A stretch of 64,000 nucleotides of DNA from Algoriphagus locisalis (GTDB lineage: Bacteria; Bacteroidota; Bacteroidia; Cytophagales; Cyclobacteriaceae). Position 1 is the stretch's first letter, and the number at the start of each line of letters is the position of its first letter. Below are positions 57,210 through 64,000 of this stretch, one piece after another. The stretch covers positions 186,001 through 250,000 of the forward strand of contig NZ_FPBF01000002.1 in NCBI RefSeq assembly GCF_900116615.1, in the 5' to 3' direction. The position numbers were made by a program, and so were the translations under genes. The notes beneath the pieces were generated by a model, which was given only the letters and a program-made list of their open reading frames with translations, was not told the DNA's origin and made no database searches.

Positions 57210-59477
57210 ATGGATTACCTCGATAGTTTAAACCCAGAGCAGCGATTGGCTGTAGAACATACAGATGGACCGGTGATGATCATCGCTGGTGCCGGATCCG
57301 GCAAAACCCGTGTGCTCACGTACCGCATCGCTCATCTGATATTTGCCAAAGGCGTAGATGCCTTCAATATTTTGTCGCTGACATTTACCAATAAGGCCGC
57401 TGCTGAGATGCGCCATCGAATTGAGACTGTTGCCGGACTGGAAGCGAGAAATACCTGGATGGGAACATTTCACTCCGTATTTGCGAAGATCCTGCGTGTT
57501 GAAGCTCCTAAGATTGGTTACCCTTCCAATTTTACCATTTACGATTCAGATGATTCCAAATCGCTGATCCGTACGATTGTGAAAGAAATGCGTCTGGATG
57601 ACAAAGTGTATAAAGCAAATGCCGTTCTCTCCAGAATTTCCGGAGCCAAAAACCGTCTGATCACCTGGAAAGTATATCAAGATGATCCTTTCGTGAAAGC
57701 GGACGATGAAGCTGCCATGAAACCCAAAATGGGTGAAATCTACCAGCGCTATCAGGACAGGCTTTTCAAAGCCGGGGCCATGGACTTTGATGATTTGCTT
57801 TTCAATACCAACATCTTATTCCGTGATCATCTCGATGTCCTGAATAAATACCAGCAGCGGTTTAGATATGTGATGGTGGATGAGTTTCAGGATACAAATC
57901 TTTCCCAATACCTGATCACAAAAAAGCTGGCGGCAGTTCACCAAAACATCTGTGTGGTGGGTGACGATGCACAAAGTATCTATGCTTTTCGCGGCGCGGA
58001 TATCCAAAACATTCTGAATTTCGAAAAAGATTATCCAGATCTATTTGTAGTGAAACTGGAGCAAAACTACCGCTCCACCAAGATGATCGTAGATGCGGCT
58101 AATTCCATCATTGAGAAAAACAAAGCCCAACTCAAGAAAAACGTCTGGACTTCCAACAGTGACGGAGATCAGATTGAATTGGTCAAAGCCAGTACAGATA
58201 GTGAGGAAGGCAGAATCGTAGCTTCCACTATTTTCGAAGAGAGAAATACCAAAAAGCTAAATAATAGCGATTTTGCTATTCTTTATAGAACCAACTCCCA
58301 ATCCAGGGCGATAGAAGAAGCCCTTCGCAAATTGAACCTGACTTACAAGATCGTAGGCGGGCTTTCTTTCTACCAAAGAAAGGAAATAAAAGATCTGATG
58401 GCTTATATGCGATTCACGGTAAACCCTGTGGATGAAGAAGCTTTCAAGCGGATTGTGAATTATCCAAAGCGGGGAATTGGTGATACTTCAGTGGATAAAA
58501 TCCTTGTAGCCGCATTTGATCACGACATGCAGCTGTGGGAAGTGGTGCAAAATGCTCATAGCTTCATCGGTGGTCGAGCAGCCAGTCAATTGGATGACTT
58601 TGCTACGATGATCAAAGCGTTTAAGATCGAGGTTGAACGCAAAGATGCTTTCGAGGCAGCAAGTAGCATTGCGAAGCAAAGTGGCCTTTTGCGCGAGCTC
58701 TATGAAGATAAAACCATAGAAGGACTCAACCGCTACGAAAACGTTCAGGAATTGCTGAATGCAATCAAAGAATATGTGGACAACGAAGAGAATGAAGATA
58801 AAAGCTTAGGAGCTTTTCTTCAGGAAATCGCTTTGCTCACAGACAATGACCGGGACAAAGACACTACGGACGCCATCACACTGATGACCATTCACTCTTC
58901 CAAAGGATTGGAATTCAAGCAGGTTTTTGTGGTGGGAATGGAAGAGGATTTATTTCCTTCCCAGATGATGATGCAGAGCCGGGAAGACCTGGAAGAGGAA
59001 CGAAGATTATTCTACGTGGCCACGACTAGAGCCATGGATAAGCTTTATTTCACCTATGCCCTTACTAGATACCGCTACGGGAGATTGCTGAATTGCGAAC
59101 CAAGTAGATTTCTGGAAGAAGTATCACCAGACTGTATTAAGGTGAGCAAAAAAGTATCTTCGAAGGAAATGCCAGGAGCCTTCCGTAGAGAGGGTTTACC
59201 GGGCACATCGGAATCTTCAGGTTATATTGGAATTAAAAAGAAGCCGGAAACCAGGATGCCAACTGCAATGAAACTGCATACGCCAAGTCCTGATTTCAAA
59301 CCTTCTAACACCAACAATCTTCAAGCTGAGCAATTGGTAGAACATCCGAAATTCGGCTTTGGAAAAGTTCAAAAGATTGAAACAGAAGGAATTAACCGAA
59401 AAGCCACGATTCAATTCGAGCATTTTGGTGAGAAAACATTATTACTTAGCTTTGCGAAGCTCAGAATTATAGACTAA
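57210..59477 (+). CDS. UvrD/PcrA-type ATP-dependent DNA helicase
   Basis: A superfamily 1 helicase (755 residues) for repair and replication restart. Motifs in order: IIAGAGSGKTRVLTYRIA (Walker A), LSLTFTNKAAAEM (Ia), VDEFQDTN (Walker B), GDDAQSIYAFRGA (III), QNYRST (IV), TIHSSKGLEF (V) and YVATTRAMDKLYFTYA (VI). The C-terminal Tudor-like tail HPKFGFGKVQKIETEG is typical of PcrA. It is preceded by a 170-base gap with three short repeats of CTTGATTCTA-type sequence, otherwise empty. Confidence 0.95.
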   Translation: MDYLDSLNPEQRLAVEHTDGPVMIIAGAGSGKTRVLTYRIAHLIFAKGVDAFNILSLTFTNKAAAEMRHRIETVAGLEARNTWMGTFHSVFAKILRVEAPKIGYPSNFTIYDSDDSKSLIRTIVKEMRLDDKVYKANAVLSRISGAKNRLITWKVYQDDPFVKADDEAAMKPKMGEIYQRYQDRLFKAGAMDFDDLLFNTNILFRDHLDVLNKYQQRFRYVMVDEFQDTNLSQYLITKKLAAVHQNICVVGDDAQSIYAFRGADIQNILNFEKDYPDLFVVKLEQNYRSTKMIVDAANSIIEKNKAQLKKNVWTSNSDGDQIELVKASTDSEEGRIVASTIFEERNTKKLNNSDFAILYRTNSQSRAIEEALRKLNLTYKIVGGLSFYQRKEIKDLMAYMRFTVNPVDEEAFKRIVNYPKRGIGDTSVDKILVAAFDHDMQLWEVVQNAHSFIGGRAASQLDDFATMIKAFKIEVERKDAFEAASSIAKQSGLLRELYEDKTIEGLNRYENVQELLNAIKEYVDNEENEDKSLGAFLQEIALLTDNDRDKDTTDAITLMTIHSSKGLEFKQVFVVGMEEDLFPSQMMMQSREDLEEERRLFYVATTRAMDKLYFTYALTRYRYGRLLNCEPSRFLEEVSPDCIKVSKKVSSKEMPGAFRREGLPGTSESSGYIGIKKKPETRMPTAMKLHTPSPDFKPSNTNNLQAEQLVEHPKFGFGKVQKIETEGINRKATIQFEHFGEKTLLLSFAKLRIID

Positions 59478-59541
59478 TCATCTGCTCCCTGCCTTTTGGT
59501 AATTTTTTCATTACCTTATATAGCGCTAAACGGGATGCAAT

Positions 59542-60210
59542 ATGGAGCCACTAGAACTAGATAAACAAAAACTCATTTTGAAAGAATACGGCAAAAACAT
59601 TCAACGCCTCGTTGATCATATCACGGCGATTGAAGATCGTGATAAGCGTACCCAGAGCGCATATACAGCAATTGAAATCATCAAGCAATTGAATCCTTCG
59701 CTGAAGCAGGAAAACGACCAAAAACTTTGGGACGACTTGTACATCATGTCGGATTTCAAACTGGAAGTAGATGCGCCTTTCCCAATGCCTGAGAAGGAAT
59801 TGCTAGGCAAAAAGCCATTACCAATTGGCTATCCTACCAGTGAAATCAAATTCAAACACTACGGCAGAAATATCGAGAAATTGATCGAAGGCGCTATCAA
59901 GCTTGATGATGACGAGGAGCAGGAAGCAGCTATTATTTTTATCGGTCAGCTGATGAGGAGCTTTCATTCTACCTGGAACAGAGAAAATTTTGATGATGCC
60001 ATAATCTTGGACGACATCAAGACGTTATCCAAGGGTAAATTGCATATCGATCTGGAGAAGGTTAGGGAAAACGGATTATTTGAATCCAACACTCACCGGG
60101 ACTTCAAACCACCACGTCAGGAAGAGCGCACGAACAGTAAAAACAAGCGATCAAATCACAACAATAAGCGTCGCTCAAATAACGGACACAACAAAAAACG
60201 TAGAAATTAA
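59542..60210 (+). CDS. DUF4290 family protein
   Basis: This 222-residue protein matches the DUF4290 family, characteristic of Bacteroidota: a helical N-terminal domain (LILKEYGKNIQRLVDHITAI, FPMPEKELLGKKPLPIGYP, IKFKHYGRNIEKLIEGAI) and a very basic Asn/Lys/Arg-rich tail (KNKRSNHNNKRRSNNGHNKK) that could bind nucleic acid or membranes. No function is established. Its stop overlaps the murA start by one base (TAATG), so it is translationally coupled to murA. Confidence 0.86.
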   Translation: MEPLELDKQKLILKEYGKNIQRLVDHITAIEDRDKRTQSAYTAIEIIKQLNPSLKQENDQKLWDDLYIMSDFKLEVDAPFPMPEKELLGKKPLPIGYPTSEIKFKHYGRNIEKLIEGAIKLDDDEEQEAAIIFIGQLMRSFHSTWNRENFDDAIILDDIKTLSKGKLHIDLEKVRENGLFESNTHRDFKPPRQEERTNSKNKRSNHNNKRRSNNGHNKKRRN

Positions 60211-61517
60211 TGGGGTCATTTCGGGTCAATGGTGGAATTAAACTCAAAGGAGAAATAATTCCTCAGGGAGCAAAAAACGAAGCACTTCAGATTCTTTGCG
60301 CAGTTCTCCTCACTTCGGAGAAGGTTACGATAGACAAAGTCCCAAACATCGTAGATGTAAATAAGCTCATTGATCTTTTGAGCGAAATGGGAGTGAAAGT
60401 CACCAAAGAAGGTGCAGAAACCTATACTTTTCAAGCCGACGAAGTCAATCTTGACTTCATGGAAACGGAAGAATACCTCAAAAAAGCTTCAGCTTTAAGA
60501 GGCTCAGTAATGCTTTTAGGGCCTTTACTAGCAAGATTCGGGACTGGAAAACTTTCCAAGCCAGGAGGAGACAAAATTGGTCGCAGAAGAATGGACACCC
60601 ATTTTACAGGTTTCCAGAAGCTAGGCGCAAAATTCAATTACGATTCGAAAAATGAGATTTTCCATATCGATGGGAAAAATCTAAAAGGTTGCTATATGCT
60701 CCTTGACGAAGCATCTGTAACAGGCACTGCAAATATCGTAATGGCTGCTGCAATGGCAGAGGGCACAACGACTATTTACAATGCAGCTTGTGAACCTTAT
60801 CTTCAGCAGCTTTGCGACATGCTAAACCGTATGGGAGCAAAAATCTCTGGAGTAGGATCTAATCTTCTGACTATAGAAGGAGTAAAAAAATTAGGCGGAA
60901 CCAAACACAAAATGCTTCCGGATATGATTGAGATCGGATCTTTCATCGGCCTCGCGGCCATGACCCAATCCGAGATTACGATCAAAGACTGCCAGATTCC
61001 TAGACTAGGAATTATTCCTGAGACTTTCCGAAGAATGGGCATCAAACTGGAGTTCCGAGGAGATGATATCTTCGTTCCTGCGCAGAAGCACTACGAAATC
61101 GAAACCTTCATTGATGGTTCTATCTTGACTGTTGCTGACGCAATCTGGCCAGGATTCACTCCTGATTTGTTAAGTATCGTTTTGGTTACTGCTACCCAAG
61201 CAAAAGGAACCGTTCTTGTTCACCAAAAGATGTTTGAATCACGCTTATTCTTTGTGGATAAGTTGATCGACATGGGAGCTCAGATCATTCTTTGTGATCC
61301 ACATAGAGCCACTGTAATCGGTTTGGACAGAAAAACTGAACTACGGGGAATCCGCATGACCTCTCCTGATATTCGTGCAGGTGTTGCCTTGCTTATAGCG
61401 GCGCTTTCGGCAAATGGAACTTCCATCATTGATAATATCGAGCAGATCGATAGAGGCTATCAGAACATCGATGATCGATTGAGAGCTTTAGGAGCAGAAA
61501 TTGAGAGGATTTCCTAA
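60210..61517 (+). CDS. murA: UDP-N-acetylglucosamine 1-carboxyvinyltransferase with Asp in place of the active-site Cys
   Basis: MurA transfers enolpyruvate from PEP to UDP-GlcNAc, the first committed step of peptidoglycan synthesis. The 435-residue product has NGGIKLKGEIIPQGAKNEAL at the N-terminus, ALRGSVMLLGPLLARFG, and DIRAGVALLIAALSANG near the end. The active-site loop reads SKPGGDKIGRRR, so the catalytic Cys (C115 in E. coli) is D121. Enzymes with Asp here are active but not alkylated by fosfomycin, so intrinsic fosfomycin resistance is expected. It is coupled to the DUF4290 gene. Confidence 0.96.
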   Translation: MGSFRVNGGIKLKGEIIPQGAKNEALQILCAVLLTSEKVTIDKVPNIVDVNKLIDLLSEMGVKVTKEGAETYTFQADEVNLDFMETEEYLKKASALRGSVMLLGPLLARFGTGKLSKPGGDKIGRRRMDTHFTGFQKLGAKFNYDSKNEIFHIDGKNLKGCYMLLDEASVTGTANIVMAAAMAEGTTTIYNAACEPYLQQLCDMLNRMGAKISGVGSNLLTIEGVKKLGGTKHKMLPDMIEIGSFIGLAAMTQSEITIKDCQIPRLGIIPETFRRMGIKLEFRGDDIFVPAQKHYEIETFIDGSILTVADAIWPGFTPDLLSIVLVTATQAKGTVLVHQKMFESRLFFVDKLIDMGAQIILCDPHRATVIGLDRKTELRGIRMTSPDIRAGVALLIAALSANGTSIIDNIEQIDRGYQNIDDRLRALGAEIERIS

Positions 61518-61534
61518 TTAGAAAATACCTATAG

Positions 61535-61574
61535 AAATAGCAGGCTTTGGAATCAAGGCTCGCTATTTTTTTTT
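61535..61574 (+). terminator. Terminator after murA
   Basis: AAATAGC pairs with GCTATTT, enclosing a partly paired loop (GGCTT/AAGGCT region), followed by a long T-run 18 bases after the murA stop. Confidence 0.7.
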
Positions 61575-61768
61575 GGCAGAATTACTTAATTCCTAGCAAT
61601 AAGATTTTTCAACAATACCTTCTAGTCCCCGCAAAATCAAGCAATTAAAAACAGATCTGTTTAGCTAAACTATTCTGAGATTAAAATAAAAACCCAGTCA
61701 TTATTCTCCGACTTCTACTCTTCCCATATTTTTTGGTAAATTCTGGCTCGAAAAGCCAAAAAACCTAT

Positions 61769-63487
61769 ATGTCAAAGAAAAAACTCAGAAGTCAAGATTG
61801 GTACGGACGCACAGGAAAAGACGGTATTATCTATCGTTCCTGGATGAAAAACCAGGGTTTTCCACACCACCTTTTTGAAGGAGATAAGCCAGTAATCGGA
61901 ATCTGTAATACCTGGTCCGAGCTAACTCCCTGCAACGCACATTTTAGAGATCTTGCCGAAGCACTCAAGCGTGGAATTTGGGAAGCCGGCGGTTTCCCTC
62001 TAGAATTCCCGGTGATGTCGTTGGGCGAATGCTCGATTAAGCCTACAGCCATGCTTTTCCGAAACCTGGCAAGTATGGATGTCGAAGAAAGCATACGCGC
62101 TAACCCGATGGACGGCGTAGTACTTATGTGTGGATGTGATAAAACTACCCCTTCCTTAGTAATGGGAGCGGCATCGGTAGATATCCCTTCAATAGTACTT
62201 TCAGGTGGCCCTATGTTGGTTGGACGGTATAAAGGAAAAAAAATCGGAACATCAGATATCTGGAGATTTGCAGAAGAGTTCAAACTCGGCAATATGACCC
62301 AAGACGATATGATAGAAGCTGAGGCATCCATGTCCCGCTCTGTGGGACACTGCGCTCCCATGGGGACAGCATCTACAATGGCTGCCATGGTTGAGTCACT
62401 TGGTCTTTCATTACCGGATAATGCCACGATTCCTGCCGCTGATTCACGACGTAAAGTTCTCGCTCATATGACAGGCATGAGAATCGTGGAAATGGTGAAT
62501 GAAGATCTGAAAATGAGCAAAATCCTTACTCGTAAAGCATTTGAAAACTCCATTATGGTGAATGCAGCTTTAGGTGGTTCCACTAATTTTATTCTTCACC
62601 TGACTGCTATCGCCAAAAGAATTGGAGTAGATGTTGACTTGACTGATTTTGATAAATTCTCTTCCATGATTCCGCTGATCGCGAATGTGCAGCCATCTGG
62701 AGAACATTGGGTGGAAGACCTCTTTTATGCAGGAGGCCTTCCTGCGGTAATGAAGGAAATAGAAAAACACTTACACCTCGGTGAAATCACAGCGAACGGA
62801 AAGCCTATCGGAGAAAACTTTTCCAAAGCACAATGCTACGATAGAAACCTTATAGGAACTTTCGATAAGCCTATTAAACCAGACTCTGGAATCGCAGTAC
62901 TAAAAGGAAATCTTTGTCCAAATGGGGCTGTAATCAAACCTTCAGCAGCAACTCCTAGCCTATTGACGCATACTGGACGTGCCGTAGTTTTTGAAGATAT
63001 TGACGATTACAAGGCAAGAATAGATACGGCGGAATTGGATATCGATGAAACCTGCGTGATGGTCATGAAGAATGTCGGACCAAAAGGCTATCCTGGAATG
63101 CCAGAAGTTGGTAATATGGGACTGCCTCAAAAGCTTCTAGCCAAAGGCATAAAAGATATGGTCCGTATTTCTGATGGGAGAATGAGTGGAACAGGATACG
63201 GAACTGTAGTCTTACACGTTTCCCCAGAATCAGCTATTGGAGGACCTTTGGCTTATGTTCAGAATGGCGATATGATCGAGCTAAATGTACCCGAGCGAAC
63301 TTTGAACCTGATGATTTCTGAGGAGGAATTTGAAAAGAGAAGAGCACTTTTCAAACCTTTAAACCTTCCTTATGAACGTGGTTATGTCAACCTTTTCTTG
63401 GACAAAGTAAACCAAGCTCATGAAGGAGTAGATTTCGATTTCCTTCAGGGAAGCTCTGGATCTGAAGTGAAAAGAGATTCACATTGA
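61769..63487 (+). CDS. IlvD/Edd-family dehydratase, probably a sugar-acid dehydratase
   Basis: These iron-sulfur enzymes remove water from dihydroxy acids or aldonic acids. I start at MSKKKLRSQDWYGRTGKDG (572 residues); the frame is open 12 codons further upstream to a TTG. The three cluster cysteines are C55 (SELTPCN), C123 (CGCDKTTPS) and C195 (SVGHCAPMGTAST). The N-terminus and length fit the pentonate/hexonate dehydratase branch (arabinonate, xylonate, galactonate type) better than branched-chain amino-acid IlvD, and the SDR gene 24 bases downstream supports a sugar-acid pathway. The exact substrate cannot be read from sequence. Confidence 0.85.
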   Translation: MSKKKLRSQDWYGRTGKDGIIYRSWMKNQGFPHHLFEGDKPVIGICNTWSELTPCNAHFRDLAEALKRGIWEAGGFPLEFPVMSLGECSIKPTAMLFRNLASMDVEESIRANPMDGVVLMCGCDKTTPSLVMGAASVDIPSIVLSGGPMLVGRYKGKKIGTSDIWRFAEEFKLGNMTQDDMIEAEASMSRSVGHCAPMGTASTMAAMVESLGLSLPDNATIPAADSRRKVLAHMTGMRIVEMVNEDLKMSKILTRKAFENSIMVNAALGGSTNFILHLTAIAKRIGVDVDLTDFDKFSSMIPLIANVQPSGEHWVEDLFYAGGLPAVMKEIEKHLHLGEITANGKPIGENFSKAQCYDRNLIGTFDKPIKPDSGIAVLKGNLCPNGAVIKPSAATPSLLTHTGRAVVFEDIDDYKARIDTAELDIDETCVMVMKNVGPKGYPGMPEVGNMGLPQKLLAKGIKDMVRISDGRMSGTGYGTVVLHVSPESAIGGPLAYVQNGDMIELNVPERTLNLMISEEEFEKRRALFKPLNLPYERGYVNLFLDKVNQAHEGVDFDFLQGSSGSEVKRDSH

Positions 63488-63511
63488 GATAAAAACAAAA
63501 CTATCCTATCA

Positions 63512-64000
63512 TTGAAACCCCAAAAGACCGCTATTATCACTGGAGCAGGGCAGGGAATTGGCCTGGCCATCGCAGAGAAGCTAGCAGCACAAAGTGTAAA
63601 TCTTATCCTGAATGACTTAGAGGAAGGTTTAATAACTGAAGCCTGCAAGCGGATAAGTCATATTCATGGCGTATCCGCACTTGCAGTTTCGGGCGATTCC
63701 AGTTCTGAGGAGGTTATCGAGGCTATGATCCAGGCTGGGGTCAGAAATTTTGGTTCCATTGATATTCTGGTGGCTAACTCAGGCATCACCCTATTCGGTG
63801 CATTTTTGGAATATTCCAGAGCGGATTTTATGGAAGTCACGAGAGTCAATCAGGCTGGCACTTTCTTTCTGGCTCAGGCTGCTGCCAAAGTCATGAAAGA
63901 CCAACCAAATGGAGGTGCTTTGCTGTTTACCTCATCTGTAACTGCCCATCAAAGCCATGAAAACCTTGGCGCATACGCAATGAGCAAAGCAGCAATAGAA
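63512..64000 (+). CDS. SDR-family oxidoreductase (runs past window end)
   Basis: The first 163 codons of a short-chain dehydrogenase/reductase are present: TGAGQGIGLAIAEKLAA (NAD(P)-binding glycine motif), DILVANSGITLFG, and the catalytic segment SSVTAHQSHENLGAYAMSKA with Ser and YxxxK. The only plausible start in the open frame is the TTG at 63512 (LKPQKTAII); no in-frame ATG exists between the preceding stop and the glycine motif. It probably oxidises a sugar or sugar acid handled with the upstream dehydratase. Confidence 0.85.
   Translation, partial: MKPQKTAIITGAGQGIGLAIAEKLAAQSVNLILNDLEEGLITEACKRISHIHGVSALAVSGDSSSEEVIEAMIQAGVRNFGSIDILVANSGITLFGAFLEYSRADFMEVTRVNQAGTFFLAQAAAKVMKDQPNGGALLFTSSVTAHQSHENLGAYAMSKAAIE

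Overview
The window is a chromosomal segment of a Bacteroidota bacterium, most likely Cytophagales and close to Algoriphagus or Cyclobacteriaceae. This is inferred from SusC/SusD proteins, DUF3467, DUF4290 and DUF5686 proteins, many short SPII lipoproteins, 6-bladed beta-propeller lipoproteins, the absence of clear Shine-Dalgarno sites, and signal peptides that end just before Gln. No database search was run; family names come from recognising the sequences.

Layout. 1-14.2 kb, minus strand: a transcription/translation superoperon in the classical order tRNA-Tyr, tRNA-Gly, tRNA-Thr, tuf, tRNA-Trp, secE, nusG, rplK, rplA, rplJ, rplL, rpoB, rpoC, DUF3467, rpsL, rpsG (cut by the window edge). 14.3-21.8 kb: an M1 aminopeptidase lipoprotein, a biotin-carrier protein, pyrH-frr, and a DUF5686 outer-membrane protein. 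22.3-35.6 kb, plus strand: SusC-SusD, a small lipoprotein, two large FG-GAP/VCBS-ASPIC lipoproteins and a vanadium-haloperoxidase-like lipoprotein. 35.8-41.2 kb: a fused trehalose-6-phosphate synthase/phosphatase (plus), then an N-acetylmuramoyl-L-alanine amidase and a GH15 hydrolase (minus). 54.0-56.1 kb, minus: ECF sigma factor, zinc anti-sigma factor, gmk, nadD. 56.2-64 kb, plus: LpxL-like acyltransferase, PcrA/UvrD helicase, DUF4290-murA, an IlvD/Edd-family dehydratase and a partial SDR.

The most unusual part is 41.4-54.0 kb. It is a tandem array, all on the minus strand and directly downstream of nadD. Five tiny genes (65-74 codons) share an almost invariant signal peptide, but their mature parts (42-51 residues, 4 or 6 cysteines) differ strongly. 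Each is followed by a 353-378 residue 6-bladed beta-propeller lipoprotein. Every peptide gene is preceded by a near-identical leader with an A-tract of 8-13 bases and, near the start codon, a small hairpin. In four of five units a strong stem-loop separates peptide from propeller. A sixth leader precedes a propeller gene with no peptide. Three in-frame remnants of the nadD 3' end lie at matching positions inside the array, which shows that it grew by tandem duplication away from nadD. One unit also carries a thioredoxin-fold-like lipoprotein, and another a type II toxin-antitoxin pair whose toxin is frameshifted.

How it may work (inference): the peptides are exported, probably begin with pyroglutamate and are disulfide-bonded, and act together with surface or periplasmic propeller lipoproteins. 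The shared leader would give common control, and the stem-loops would make much more peptide than propeller. The arrangement resembles the Bacteroides pairing of NVEALA peptides with 6-bladed propeller genes, but I see no NVEALA motif, and the function is unknown.
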